Shown here piece after piece: positions 17,368 through 26,453 of a stretch of DNA of 64,000 nt; position 1 is the first letter of the stretch, and every line of letters begins with the position of its first letter. The stretch is from assembly GCA_002239025.1 (NCBI GenBank), contig MPNM01000001.1:321026-385025 (forward strand), given 5' to 3'. Source of the stretch: Chloroflexi bacterium bin125. Its GTDB lineage: Bacteria > Chloroflexota > Dehalococcoidia > Bin125. The translations under genes were made by a program, and so were the position numbers. Below the pieces are notes generated by a model that saw only the letters and a list, made by a program, of their open reading frames with translations, made no database searches and was not told the origin of the DNA.

Positions 17368-18288
17368 TCAGGTTAGTTTGAGTTTGAGCCCGGCGCGCAA
17401 CGCGAGCCAGGCGCGGGTCGACTTGCTGACTCTTGGCCGCCGGCTGAGTGTGTCGTAGTTCTGACGCTCGATGGCCTTGAGCACAGCGCGCCCGCCGTCG
17501 GTGAACAGTTGCAGGTCGATGGCCAGCTCGGGCGGAACTTCATCGATCAGTCGTTCACCCTTGCGGAACCAGGCCTCGGCCCGATCAACCTGGAACCGCA
17601 TCATCGTGCGAAACCCTTGCGGACACTGCTGTCGGCGAATCCCCTGGGCGATGTCGTCCACAGTCAGGTCAAACGCACGCAGGTCATCCAGAGGCAGATA
17701 GATTCTGCCGGTGCCGAGGAAGTCGCGGCGAACATCCTGCCAATGGTTGGCAATCTGGAGTGCTGTACACGTGGCGTCGGAGAGATCGCGGCGATAGCGG
17801 CCTTCTTCGCTTTCCGTGTCGATGTCCCACAGTGCGAGCACCATCTCGCCGACGGGATTCGCCGAGAGGTCGCAGTAGGACAGGACATCCTGGAACGTGT
17901 CGTAGCGGGACTTCTGCTGGTCGAGCCGATTCGCTTCGATCAGGCGGCGGAACGGACCGGCCTTGAGCGGCTTGGTCTCGGCGACACGTTGCAGTGCGAT
18001 GTTGATTGGGTGCTGCGGTTGATCGCCGGCGAATCCCCGCTCAAGGTCTTCCTGCCAGAGATCGAGACGTGCGATGCGATCTTCTGGTGAGCCTTCGGTT
18101 TCGTCGCCGATGTTGTCGGTGTAGCGACAGAACGCGTACACCGTGAACATCGGCGCTCGTAGCTCGCGAGGGAGGAACCAACTGACCACGGTGAAGTTCT
18201 CACCGTGCCGACGTGTATAACGCTGGCACCAACGGAGCGCGTCGGCGGCATCGCCGGCGAACTCCGTCGGAATGTGCGTCGTGGTCAT
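17368..18288 (-). CDS. hpnC: Hydroxysqualene synthase
   Basis: 306 residues. Same fold as HpnD with a first motif YTDNIGDE (57-63) and second motif IANHWQDVRRDFLGTGRIYLP (around residue 185). The early NFTVVSWFLPRELRAPM segment and the NHWQD variant of the second motif are typical of HpnC. It converts presqualene diphosphate to hydroxysqualene. 24 bases downstream of the dodecin gene and seven upstream of hpnD in one minus-strand run. Confidence 0.92.
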   Translation of the reverse strand: MTTTHIPTEFAGDAADALRWCQRYTRRHGENFTVVSWFLPRELRAPMFTVYAFCRYTDNIGDETEGSPEDRIARLDLWQEDLERGFAGDQPQHPINIALQRVAETKPLKAGPFRRLIEANRLDQQKSRYDTFQDVLSYCDLSANPVGEMVLALWDIDTESEEGRYRRDLSDATCTALQIANHWQDVRRDFLGTGRIYLPLDDLRAFDLTVDDIAQGIRRQQCPQGFRTMMRFQVDRAEAWFRKGERLIDEVPPELAIDLQLFTDGGRAVLKAIERQNYDTLSRRPRVSKSTRAWLALRAGLKLKLT

Positions 18289-18312
18289 CGGCGCGTGATG
18301 CCTGCAATCTGC

Positions 18313-18552
18313 CTAGTCGTCGTTCAGATCGCTGGGGTCCAGCACACGGAAGCCGACGCCCACCTTAACCTGGAACCAACCAATCTCACCATCGTTCATG
18401 GCGCCGCGGATTTCGCGGACCTCAAACCAATCCAGGTTCTTGAGTGTCTCTCCAGCACGCTCGACCGCGTTGCGAATGGCCTGATCGACGCCTTCGGATG
18501 AGGATCCGACCAGCTCGACGATCTTGTACGTGTGGTCGCGATGCTCTGCCAT
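18313..18552 (-). CDS. Dodecin-family flavin-binding protein
   Basis: 79 residues, the usual dodecin length. HTYKIVELVGSSSEGVDQAI (8-27) and LDWFEVREIRGAM (about 40-52) give the alpha-beta-beta pattern; the Trp in DWFEV is the residue that stacks on flavin in known dodecins. Dodecins form dodecameric shells that store FMN, FAD or riboflavin. GGAGG lies upstream of the ATG. It sits between the GNAT gene and hpnC, so in this genome it may buffer flavin for FAD-dependent HpnE (inference). Confidence 0.9.
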   Translation of the reverse strand: MAEHRDHTYKIVELVGSSSEGVDQAIRNAVERAGETLKNLDWFEVREIRGAMNDGEIGWFQVKVGVGFRVLDPSDLNDD

Positions 18553-18610
18553 GCCGTCCTCCAGTTCCTACTGACCAGTTGTGGTCCAGGTACCAGTATT
18601 CCGCGTAGAA

Positions 18611-19282
18611 CTACCCAGCGCCCAATTCGTGGTCGAGTATTTCGTAACACGCCCAACAGAGTTGCTTGCCTTGCATCGGGATTAACGTCAGCACCGGCTG
18701 TCCGCATTCTTCACAAACCAGCCGTTGGTTGGTATCGAAGCGCATCACGACGAGGTCGTGCAACTCACCATCGGACGAGGCGACGTGCCTTGTCAGCACC
18801 GCGTCCTCGACGAAACCGAGGCGCTCGAAAATCATTCTTGCGCCAACCTGGTCGGGTGTCATCTGGGCAATGATCTTGGCCACGTCGTCGGAGAGCGCGC
18901 TCTCAAACGCCAGGCCCAGCAGGACGTGTCCCAGACCCAGGCGGCGGGCCGACACGTCGACCATGACTCGAATTTCAGCCACGTGACGGGTCCAGCGCAG
19001 GCGGCCGCGCTCGATCGTCGTATAGCCGATGATGTCGCCGTTCTCTTCGGCCACGACCGAGCGGACTCGTCCGGCTTCCGTTTCATGAATCCAGTCGCCG
19101 ATGTCGGCGACGTTGGTGATGTCGCGTTCCTGGAACAGCAGATCTTCGTTGGGCTGCCGGCGTCCAAAGTCCAGCAGCGCGTTGCCGTCGTTGGCAGCGA
19201 GGTGACGCAGATGGATCGTTCGTTCTCCGCGGCGCATGTCGCGAGGCAACTGGTGCATCTCAATATCTGGAGTCGTGGTCAT
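18611..19282 (-). CDS. GNAT acetyltransferase with C-terminal four-cysteine zinc-ribbon-like tail
   Basis: 223 residues from ATG 19282, with GGGAG upstream; another ATG-less extension of five residues exists. Residues 1-180 are a GNAT fold: LRHLAANDGNALLDF, RVMVDVSARRLGLGHVLLGLA (acetyl-CoA loop, here R-x-L-G-L-G) and GARMIFERLGFVEDAVL. The tail has CEECGQPVLTL and CWACYEI, two CxxC knuckles 20 residues apart, a likely zinc site. The acetylated substrate is unknown. It lies between shc and dodecin in the hopanoid cluster, 127 bases after shc, so it could also start from its own promoter. Confidence 0.85.
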   Translation of the reverse strand: MTTTPDIEMHQLPRDMRRGERTIHLRHLAANDGNALLDFGRRQPNEDLLFQERDITNVADIGDWIHETEAGRVRSVVAEENGDIIGYTTIERGRLRWTRHVAEIRVMVDVSARRLGLGHVLLGLAFESALSDDVAKIIAQMTPDQVGARMIFERLGFVEDAVLTRHVASSDGELHDLVVMRFDTNQRLVCEECGQPVLTLIPMQGKQLCWACYEILDHELGAG

Positions 19283-19409
19283 GCTGCCCACTCCCACTAC
19301 TGGTCATACCTGTTCAGTGAACTGTCATGTTAGCCGTTCCGCTGAGCGACCAAAGAGTCAGCCTCACGTTCTGTCACGACCTGCGTCGGAAGGTCGCTGA
19401 TTCAAGAGA

Positions 19410-21344
19410 TCAGCGTGGAACGATCGCGCGGTCGTAGCGCCCGAGGGCCATCAGCGGAAAGTAGTGACGGTACAGGTGGTAGTTGATCATGAAATCGCTG
19501 GGGAAACCGGTACCTGTGAACTCCGGCTCGTCCCAGGTGCCGTCCTCGCGCTGACGCTCGATCAAGTACCGAACACCCTTCGCGACCGATTCATGCTCCG
19601 CCTCGCCGGCGGCGATCAATGCCATTAACGCCCAGGCGGTTTGCGAAGGTGTCGAAGGACCCAGACCGCGCAGGGATGGATCTGCGTAGGTATCGCAGGA
19701 CTCGCCCCAGCCGCCGTCGGAAAGTTGATGACGGAAGAGCCACTCGACCGCATTGCGCACTGGCGGCGCCGACATTGGTTCGCCCAGCGCCTGCAGCGCA
19801 GGCAGCGACGCTCCCAGTCCGTAGATGTAGTTGACGCCCCAGCGACCCCACCACGATCCGTCTGGTTCCTGTAACTCGTAGAGAAACCGAAGCCCGCGAC
19901 TGGCTGGCGGATACTGTCCGCTGTAGCCCAACTGTCCGATGTACTCAAGCGCGTGCGCGGTGACGTCGGCCGTGGGCGGATCGAGCAACTCGCCGAAGTC
20001 GGCGAAGGGAATTTCGGCGAGGAAGGTTTTCTCGTTGTCGACATCGAACGCGCCCCAGCCGCCGTTCGACGATTGCATGGATAGCATCCAGTGCAGCCCA
20101 CGGTCGAGCGCGAGCTGACGCTCGGACTCGAGACCGGGCATCGGAATACGCTCTAGCGCCATCATGACCACGGCGGCGTCGTCGACATCGGGGTAGACAT
20201 CGTTGTCGAACTCGAACGCCCAGCCGCCCGGCGGGGTGTCGGGGTTCTTCACCTGCCAGTCGCCGCCGGCGAGCACCTGCTCGCGCAGCATCCAACGGGC
20301 GGCGTTCTGCAGCGCAGGATGTTCAGGGTCCAGACCGGCGTCGAGTAACCCGATGGCGGCCAGGCAAGTGTCCCACACCGGTGACTGGCAGCTCTCTGTC
20401 CAGATATGCGTTCCGTCGTTGTTGTCTTGCTTCCAGGTAAAGCGATCGAAACCGGCCAGCGCTCGACGGATGACGGGATGATCGAGCGAGTAACCCATCG
20501 CCCGCAGCGCCAGGATGGCGTAGACCCAGGGCGGCTGAATCCCGCCCCAGCATCCGTCCGCCTCCTGACGGTCGAGCAGCCAGCGTTCCGAAAATGCGAG
20601 CGCGCGATGTTCGAAGGGACGGATGTTGTTGCGGTCGAGGAGCCGCAGCAACGTGTCAACGGCGAAGAACACGCCCTTGGCCGAGAAGAACTTCTTGGGC
20701 AGCGGCACTGCAAACTTGTGTCTGTCGGACGGCTTGACCCAGAGTTCGGGAACGCCCGCACCGGCCGGTAGCGTGGCCGTAGGCCGCAAGGTCATGATTA
20801 CGGTGATGCCAACGATCGTGGCGCGAGCCCAGCTCGCGAACTCGTAGAGATTGACCGGCAGCCAGGAGGGCAGCAAGTTGATCCAGGGCGGCATCGCGGG
20901 CAGGCGGTCCCAATCGAATTCGCCGAACATCGCCAGCCAGATCTTCGTAAAGACCCGCACCTTGACAATGCCGCCGTGTTCCAGAATCCACTCGCGAGCT
21001 CTGGTCATGTGTGGAGAGTCGGGGTCGTCGCCGACGAGTTTGAGCGCGAAGTACGCCTCGACCGAGGTCGAGATGTCTCCAGGACCGTCGAGGTATTGCG
21101 CCCAGAAACCTTGCGGTCGCTGTTGCGCCCTGAGATAGCGAGCGATGCCATCCCATTGCTCACGGTCACCGATGCCGAGGTGGTGCGTCAGCAGGAGATA
21201 CTCGGCTGTAATCGACGGGTTCGACTCAAGTTCGCCCCACCAGAAGCCGGAGGGATCCTGCTGGTCGATCAACCAGTTCGTCGCACGCTCGATTGTGCGC
21301 GAGAGCGCACTGTCGGTGACCGATGTTCGGGCGCTCGTGGTCAT
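19410..21344 (-). CDS. shc: Squalene-hopene cyclase
   Basis: 644 residues, full family length. The catalytic DVDD motif is at 386-389, inside NDVYPDVDDAAVVMMAL, and several QW repeats are seen (for example QDPSGFWWGELE at 29-40, QEPDGSWWGRWG, QLSDGGWGESC, QREDGTW). The enzyme cyclises squalene to hopene/hopanol at the inner membrane; a hydrophobic insertion around 175-190 (ATIVGITVIMTL) may be the membrane-entry segment. It follows the prenyl synthase by nine bases and precedes the rest of the hopanoid genes. Confidence 0.95.
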   Translation of the reverse strand: MTTSARTSVTDSALSRTIERATNWLIDQQDPSGFWWGELESNPSITAEYLLLTHHLGIGDREQWDGIARYLRAQQRPQGFWAQYLDGPGDISTSVEAYFALKLVGDDPDSPHMTRAREWILEHGGIVKVRVFTKIWLAMFGEFDWDRLPAMPPWINLLPSWLPVNLYEFASWARATIVGITVIMTLRPTATLPAGAGVPELWVKPSDRHKFAVPLPKKFFSAKGVFFAVDTLLRLLDRNNIRPFEHRALAFSERWLLDRQEADGCWGGIQPPWVYAILALRAMGYSLDHPVIRRALAGFDRFTWKQDNNDGTHIWTESCQSPVWDTCLAAIGLLDAGLDPEHPALQNAARWMLREQVLAGGDWQVKNPDTPPGGWAFEFDNDVYPDVDDAAVVMMALERIPMPGLESERQLALDRGLHWMLSMQSSNGGWGAFDVDNEKTFLAEIPFADFGELLDPPTADVTAHALEYIGQLGYSGQYPPASRGLRFLYELQEPDGSWWGRWGVNYIYGLGASLPALQALGEPMSAPPVRNAVEWLFRHQLSDGGWGESCDTYADPSLRGLGPSTPSQTAWALMALIAAGEAEHESVAKGVRYLIERQREDGTWDEPEFTGTGFPSDFMINYHLYRHYFPLMALGRYDRAIVPR

Positions 21345-21353
21345 GCCCGTACG

Positions 21354-22406
21354 CTACCGATCCCGCTCCAGGGTGAAGCGTGCCAACTCCTCGAGATCGG
21401 CGACTGCCGCTGCGCGAGGATCGCTGCTGGACAGTTCCTCAAGGAACGCCTCGTATTCTTCACGCGCAGCTCGATCGGTCGCCTCGTCGGCGCCGATTTC
21501 TCCCAGCATGTTGTGGACCCACTCAACCTGTTCGTCGGGCAAGTCCGCGCCATCATCAGCAAGATCGGCGGCGTAGATCTCGACCAGGGCTCGCCTGGCT
21601 TCGGCCGGCGCGTGACTCAGGGTGTAAAGAATCGGGAAAGACTTCTTGCGACGCCGGATGTCGGCGTCGGTCGGTTTGCCCAGCGCGTCGGGATCGGCCC
21701 AGATGCCGAGCCAGTCATCGCGCATCTGGAAGCAGCGTCCCAGGCGCTTACCCGCCCGATCCAGCGCGTCGGCCTGTTCAGGTGTCGCGCCGGCGAGCGT
21801 CGCGCCAATTGAAAGCGAGACGCCCATCATTGCCCCGGTCTTGCGCTCGACCATGGCCAGATATTCCTCAACCTGGACGTCCATGCGTTGTTCAAATGTC
21901 AAGTCGAGGTACTGGCCCTCGATCATCAACATCGTCGCCTGGTTCAGACGACGGATCGCTTCGAGCACGGCCTCGGAGGAAGCGCCGTGCAACAAGGCGC
22001 GTCGCATTGCTGTGTCGGCGAGTTCGCGCATCAGATCGCCGGTGTTGATTGCCTGCGCCACACCCCAAACGCGCCAGACGGTTGGTCGGCCGCGACGCTC
22101 AATGTCGCCGTCCTGCACGTCGTCGTGGACGAGTGAGAAGTTGTGCACGATTTCGACGGCTGCTGCACCGGCGGTGGCTCGTCGCAGGGCTGCCGGTTCG
22201 TCGGTGATCGCCTCGGCGCCGAGCATCGTCAGTGCTGCTCGCGCGCCTTTGCCTGATGCGCTGGCGGGTTGGCCACGCTCATCCATCCAGCCGAGCGCAT
22301 AACGGCCCATGTCGTAGATCGGCAAATCGACTTCGGGAAACGCTGCCCGCATTTCGGCCTGCACTACTTCGTGGTACCTGCTCAGGGCCTCCGGGGTGGT
22401 GGTCAT
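21354..22406 (-). CDS. Polyprenyl (farnesyl/geranylgeranyl-type) diphosphate synthase
   Basis: 350 residues. First aspartate-rich motif HDDVQDGDIERRGRPT with DDVQD at 95-99, second motif RDDWLGIWAD (229-238) followed by KPTDADIRRRKKSFP, both intact. First gene of the hopanoid run, so the likely product is farnesyl diphosphate for HpnD; chain length cannot be proved from the sequence. A GAGGA Shine-Dalgarno lies upstream of ATG 22406. Confidence 0.9.
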   Translation of the reverse strand: MTTTPEALSRYHEVVQAEMRAAFPEVDLPIYDMGRYALGWMDERGQPASASGKGARAALTMLGAEAITDEPAALRRATAGAAAVEIVHNFSLVHDDVQDGDIERRGRPTVWRVWGVAQAINTGDLMRELADTAMRRALLHGASSEAVLEAIRRLNQATMLMIEGQYLDLTFEQRMDVQVEEYLAMVERKTGAMMGVSLSIGATLAGATPEQADALDRAGKRLGRCFQMRDDWLGIWADPDALGKPTDADIRRRKKSFPILYTLSHAPAEARRALVEIYAADLADDGADLPDEQVEWVHNMLGEIGADEATDRAAREEYEAFLEELSSSDPRAAAVADLEELARFTLERDR

Positions 22407-22557
22407 GATGTCCTCAACTGAGACAAACAGGCGCTACTGTACACGCTCACAGCCCCGTGCTCGCAACCCTGATGGACGCCACGTACAGGACGTACAGGAA
22501 GCACAGGGTCGCAGAACTGCGACGGCAGACGAAAGGCCTGAGATGTCATGACTGAAC

Positions 22558-23787
22558 TCAAGACGAATCTGTTGGCAGATTGGGCGGGAAAAACGAGATG
22601 CTGCCAGCGGAGACGCGGCGCGGCGGGGCGGATCCGTCGGTTGGGACGATGTAACAGCCGTTTTGCGGTCCAAACCCGCGACGGCCGGAACCGCCGTTGC
22701 CCAGCGCCAGGCCGGCGAACGTGATCCACCGTCCACAGGGGCTGACAATCTGGTGCGAATGGGCGAACTGGTCGTGGAAGTTGAGCATGGTGGCGAACTC
22801 GGCCGACGGCTGGAATCGCGCCAGTCGCATACTGCCCACATATTCGCCGTTGCGGTTGAGGTCGTAGCGGGTTAGGGCAATCATCGTGCTCGACGGCTGC
22901 GGTTCAAATGCGAAGACGGCGCTGCCGTCGGGTGCCCAGAAAATGCCGTTGATGGAGCGATCGATGATCGGTTGTTGTGCGCCCGTCGCAGGATCGAGGA
23001 TGGTCAGGGAGCGGCCTTCGGCATCGCCGGGCGCGAGAGTCAGCACAGCCAGGCGGTCGTCGCTGCGCGAGGTGACGAACGAAGCGGGACCCGTCAGTTC
23101 CATCAGTTCCTCGTGTGCCGCTCCGCTGCCGATCTCGCTTCGCTGAGCGCGAACCACGATCGCTCCGCCGCCGGGGCGCGGCTTGGCAAAGTAGATGGCC
23201 GATCCGTCCGGGGACCAGGCGGGCGAGCGGAAACTGGGCCGTACCCGTTGAATCTGGTTCGGACCCTCTGAACCGGCCGACAGATCGAAGAGCACGAGTT
23301 GCGCCGCTCGGTGAACAAGGATGGCCCGGCCATCGGGCGCCCAGGCGAAGTAGAGCGGGGCACCGTCGACGAGGCGTTGCGGTCGGCCCTGTCCACTGGC
23401 GGCGACCAGGTTGACGGCCAGACCGCTGCCGACATTGCCGACAACCGCCAGCGCCCGGCCGGATGGGGCCCAGTTGACGTAATGTGCCAGCCCGGCGGCG
23501 ATCACCTGAAGTCCATCGCGCGGGTTCTGGAAGACAGTCTCGGCAGGACCTTCATTGAGCGGGGTTCGCCATAGCTCCAACTTGGGTTCCTCGCGTCGCT
23601 GCGACGAGGCAGAGACCGTGATCTGTTCGCCGTCGGGCGACCAGGATGGCCACATGAACACCATTTGTTCAGTGCGCATATCGAGACGCGTCTCGACGTT
23701 GGCCTGCCAATCGCCGCCCTCGCCGGAGATCTGTGCGATCAACAGGGATGCGTCGTCGGAGATCAGCGCAAGCGGTGTCGGCGTCAT
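22558..23787 (-). CDS. WD40-like (PD40/TolB-type) beta-propeller protein
   Basis: 409 residues from ATG 23787, five bases after the cobalamin adenosyltransferase stop; a GTG at 23796 would overlap that stop. Repeats of the form P-x-W-S-P-D-G recur (WPSWSPDGEQI, FAWAPDGRAI, PAWSPDGSAI, IFWAPDGSAV), the signature of PD40 blades as in TolB and peptidase propellers. There is no signal peptide, so this is probably a cytoplasmic propeller, and no catalytic domain follows. Role unknown. Translation coupling with the adenosyltransferase may be only positional. Confidence 0.78.
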   Translation of the reverse strand: MTPTPLALISDDASLLIAQISGEGGDWQANVETRLDMRTEQMVFMWPSWSPDGEQITVSASSQRREEPKLELWRTPLNEGPAETVFQNPRDGLQVIAAGLAHYVNWAPSGRALAVVGNVGSGLAVNLVAASGQGRPQRLVDGAPLYFAWAPDGRAILVHRAAQLVLFDLSAGSEGPNQIQRVRPSFRSPAWSPDGSAIYFAKPRPGGGAIVVRAQRSEIGSGAAHEELMELTGPASFVTSRSDDRLAVLTLAPGDAEGRSLTILDPATGAQQPIIDRSINGIFWAPDGSAVFAFEPQPSSTMIALTRYDLNRNGEYVGSMRLARFQPSAEFATMLNFHDQFAHSHQIVSPCGRWITFAGLALGNGGSGRRGFGPQNGCYIVPTDGSAPPRRVSAGSISFFPPNLPTDSS

Positions 23788-23792
23788 ATCTC

Positions 23793-24365
23793 TCACTGCT
23801 GCGCCGCATCCACCGCGTTGCCGGCCCGGGAACGAATTGCATCGACGCCAGCTTGTTGCTCTTCATATCGAGCCAGGTCGAAGAGCACGGAAGACGCTCG
23901 ATTGAGGTAACGGATCGTATCGTCATTGACTGGGTGGCCATGACCGCGCAGGCGTACGGTTTCGCGTTCGGCTCGACGGATTGTCGTGCGCGCCAGATCA
24001 AGCGCAGCCGACCCGGGGGAACCACCGGGTAAGACGAACTCGTTTGGCGGCGGTGCGAGCCGTTCCAGCTCGGCAGCCCATGACTCCAACTGGTCGACAT
24101 CATCACCGCCAGTGGTGAAGTCGTCGGGAATCGGCTTGCCCGGAGCCACCGCGAGTTCCGCCATGATTAAGTAGAGGCGTCGCTGGATGTCAATGGCAAT
24201 CTCTCGGGTGCGAGGATCCGTTGACAACGCCCGACCTAGGCCGAGCGCGGACGACGCCTCGTCTATGGCGCCGTAGGCCTCTGGCTGAGGATGGTCTTTG
24301 GGGATCCGTCCTCCGCCCCAGAGCGTTGTGGAACCATCGTCACCCGAGCGCGTGTAGTGCGGCAT
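23793..24365 (-). CDS. PduO-type ATP:cob(I)alamin adenosyltransferase
   Basis: 190 residues from ATG 24365; the longer frame upstream is unconserved. Begins MPHYTRSGDDGSTTLWGGGR, the ATP-binding motif of PduO-type enzymes, followed by EAYGAIDEASSALGLGRAL and near the end RGHGHPVNDDTIRYLNRASSVLF with the conserved Asn-Arg. It transfers the adenosyl group of ATP to cob(I)alamin to make coenzyme B12. No Shine-Dalgarno; TACACT lies six bases upstream, indicating a leaderless mRNA, and no cobalamin riboswitch is present. Confidence 0.92.
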   Translation of the reverse strand: MPHYTRSGDDGSTTLWGGGRIPKDHPQPEAYGAIDEASSALGLGRALSTDPRTREIAIDIQRRLYLIMAELAVAPGKPIPDDFTTGGDDVDQLESWAAELERLAPPPNEFVLPGGSPGSAALDLARTTIRRAERETVRLRGHGHPVNDDTIRYLNRASSVLFDLARYEEQQAGVDAIRSRAGNAVDAAQQ

Positions 24366-24371
24366 GGAGTG

Positions 24372-24377
24372 AGTGTA
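24372..24377 (-). promoter_or_regulatory. Candidate -10 box of a leaderless promoter (cobalamin adenosyltransferase)
   Basis: TACACT on the minus strand, six bases before ATG 24365, with no Shine-Dalgarno in between. Confidence 0.45.
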
Positions 24378-24414
24378 TCTGGCGATGTGCCGCCGACGTG
24401 CCCGGTTTGTGCAA

Positions 24415-24774
24415 CTAGTCGAGCGCGGCAGGTTGTAGTTCGGTCCAGGCGCCGAGCAACTCAGGCGTGGTACTGATCCCGAGGATGATCTTGCCCTTCT
24501 TGCGTGGGCGGCGGTCATCGACATAACCGAGGAACTGGAATAGCGCGTCACCGTTTGCATCGACGAGTCGCCAGGTTCGGTCGGGCGCATCGGGGTCGAG
24601 CAGCGGAGAACCTGAGTCTTCGGGCAAGGCGATCACACGGCCCTGGTCGACGCCGCAGCCGGCCGGCGCGAAGCCTGTCCACTCCGCCTCCTTCAGACCC
24701 GTCACCGCTGTCCATTCGTCTGAGCCCACAGTGAGCTGCACCTCAAGAGCGCAAGTGTCGATTTGGCGGGCCAT
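24415..24774 (-). CDS. Hypothetical protein, 119 residues
   Basis: ATG 24774 is chosen because CAGGAGC lies seven bases upstream; the frame continues upstream only as shadow of the macrodomain gene. The protein is acidic and soluble, with MARQIDTCALEVQLTVGSDE, WTAVTGLKEAEWTGF and a basic patch DDRRPRKKGKIILG. It has no signal peptide or membrane segment and I do not recognise a family. It starts 31 bases after the macrodomain gene, so the two are probably co-transcribed. Confidence 0.65.
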   Translation of the reverse strand: MARQIDTCALEVQLTVGSDEWTAVTGLKEAEWTGFAPAGCGVDQGRVIALPEDSGSPLLDPDAPDRTWRLVDANGDALFQFLGYVDDRRPRKKGKIILGISTTPELLGAWTELQPAALD

Positions 24775-24805
24775 GTTGAGCTCCTGCTCGTTGGGTAGCT
24801 GCTGG

Positions 24806-25339
24806 TTACTTATGAGACTCGGCGGCCGATAGGACGGATTGCGCCACCCGCTCGAAGGCTTCGAACGCCCTCTGGTCGAAGAGTACGAAGCGTACGGTGC
24901 GTAGGCTGCGGTTGCCTCCGGAATGCGAGAGGCAAACCTCGAGCATGATCTGAGCCGCGTGCTCGTAGTCGAATCCGCCCACGCCCGTTCCCAGCGCGGG
25001 GAAGGCAATCGAGGCCACGCCAAGCTCTTCCGCCCGCTTGAGCGCGTTGTCGGTCGATGAGCGGATCTTGTCGGCCGATGTGTGTAGGTCCTGGCCCATC
25101 GCCGCGGCATGAATCACATGCTGGCAAGCAAGATTGCCCGGACCGGTGACGACCGCTTCGCCTACCCCAATCGGTCCCTGGCGAATCGCTTCGTCCTCAA
25201 TCTCGCGGCCGCCGGCGCGAACAATCGCCCCTGCCGTTCCAGCACCCATCCAGAGATGGTTGTTGGCGGCGTTGACGATTGCGTCAACTTCCTGTTTGGT
25301 GATGTCGCCCTGAATGATCTCGATGTTGGTGTCGGTCAT
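24806..25339 (-). CDS. Macrodomain protein (O-acetyl-ADP-ribose deacetylase type)
   Basis: 177 residues, a single macrodomain. IEIIQGDITKQEVDAIVNAANNHLWMGAGTAGAI carries the ADP-ribose-binding GDIT, the NAAN catalytic Asn and the G-x-G-x-A-G-A-I loop (written here as four short motifs in residues 7-38); IAFPALGTGVGGFDYEHAA binds the diphosphate. Such proteins remove acetyl or ADP-ribose groups from O-acetyl-ADP-ribose or proteins. It heads a two-gene run with the hypothetical protein downstream. A GGAG lies 14 bases before the ATG. Confidence 0.9.
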   Translation of the reverse strand: MTDTNIEIIQGDITKQEVDAIVNAANNHLWMGAGTAGAIVRAGGREIEDEAIRQGPIGVGEAVVTGPGNLACQHVIHAAAMGQDLHTSADKIRSSTDNALKRAEELGVASIAFPALGTGVGGFDYEHAAQIMLEVCLSHSGGNRSLRTVRFVLFDQRAFEAFERVAQSVLSAAESHK

Positions 25340-25425
25340 GTCCGGCGGCTCCAGATGTCCCGTGGACTGTTGCCGTGAATCTGCTGCTCGTCTGCTAGCA
25401 ATCTACTAGCCGACGGCCTGGCCGA

Positions 25426-26406
25426 CTACTTGATGGCCAAACCATTCGGTGGACTACCGGTTCCGCCATGCACATTGAGCGGCGCGGCGGCAAAGAATGA
25501 CTCGTACACACCGTCCTCTGCGCAATCGTCGGCCAGGTCGTCGAGGGTGAACATCTCACCGATCGCCATGCCGAACCGACCGATGATCCAATGATGGAGG
25601 AAGCCGTCCGGATCGGCAAAGTTGGGCGGTGGCCATGATTCCAGCGCCGGGTTGTCGGAGCATACCGCGGCCGGGTGGTGGTCGAACAGATAAGCGGCCA
25701 TCTCTTCCGAGCAGCCCAGTCCCGGGAAGGCCAGATTGGGCATCTGCGAGAGTGCCTGACGCGTTCCCATGTCGGTCTGCTCGTACCAACCGATCCAGCC
25801 GATCCGGATCAGCAGCACGTCGCCGGTCTGCAGCTCGACACCTTGTGCGGCGCGGCAGGCCTCGAGTTCATCTGGTGTGATCGGCCGGTACTCGTCCATC
25901 GGCAGCGGCTGACCCTGAGACTCAAACCAGCGACCGACGTCGAGCAGCACAGCGCGTCCGGCAATACCCCGCTTGGCCCAATGCTCGATGCCCAACTTGG
26001 GCGCGTCGCGGTTCTCGATTAGCCACTCGTTGGTGACGCCGCCCCAGAACCCGTGCTCAAAGTCGCCCACGTGCGTCAGCGCGTCCCACTGCGACGACTG
26101 CTGAGTGTAGAAATTGTCCAGCACATCGTCTCCGTGGTGTCCGAAACCGGCGCGGCGCATCACGGTGTGCCGGACCGCCCCACGGTTGTACAGCGGTGGG
26201 CTGGGCTGAGACTGGTCCCAGTTCATCGGGAACATCGAGCCCTTGCGAATCAGCGAAGCGGCCTGGGTGATTCGCTCCGGAGTCTGCAGGTTGAACATGC
26301 CAACCTGGTCGTCGTCGCCAAACAGCCCCCAGGCCGTCTTGGCCGGATTACCCGGCTTGTAAGGGAGCTGGTCATACGTCGGGAGTTGGTCGGGTATGTT
26401 GGCCAT
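25426..26406 (-). CDS. Cyclase-family (kynurenine-formamidase-like) hydrolase
   Basis: 326 residues from ATG 26406, with a GTG one codon earlier. The family motif usually reads HxGTHxDxPxH; here the equivalent is SSQWDALTHVGDFEHGFWGG (about 105-124), retaining Asp and two His as probable metal ligands but with Gln-Trp in place of the first His region. AVLLDVGRW and GDVLLIRIGWIG are further family strands, and a C-terminal AAPLNVHGGTGSP closes the site. Substrate is unknown; relatives hydrolyse formylkynurenine or open cyclic amides and imides. Confidence 0.8.
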   Translation of the reverse strand: MANIPDQLPTYDQLPYKPGNPAKTAWGLFGDDDQVGMFNLQTPERITQAASLIRKGSMFPMNWDQSQPSPPLYNRGAVRHTVMRRAGFGHHGDDVLDNFYTQQSSQWDALTHVGDFEHGFWGGVTNEWLIENRDAPKLGIEHWAKRGIAGRAVLLDVGRWFESQGQPLPMDEYRPITPDELEACRAAQGVELQTGDVLLIRIGWIGWYEQTDMGTRQALSQMPNLAFPGLGCSEEMAAYLFDHHPAAVCSDNPALESWPPPNFADPDGFLHHWIIGRFGMAIGEMFTLDDLADDCAEDGVYESFFAAAPLNVHGGTGSPPNGLAIK

Positions 26407-26453
26407 CACTTGTCCAGAATCGATCAGAACGAATTTGGCTGAAGTCTAGCTGT

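Noticed and set aside
24366-24414. Cobalamin riboswitch before the adenosyltransferase
   Set aside because: Only 49 bases lie between the genes, too short for the aptamer, and a leaderless promoter fits better.
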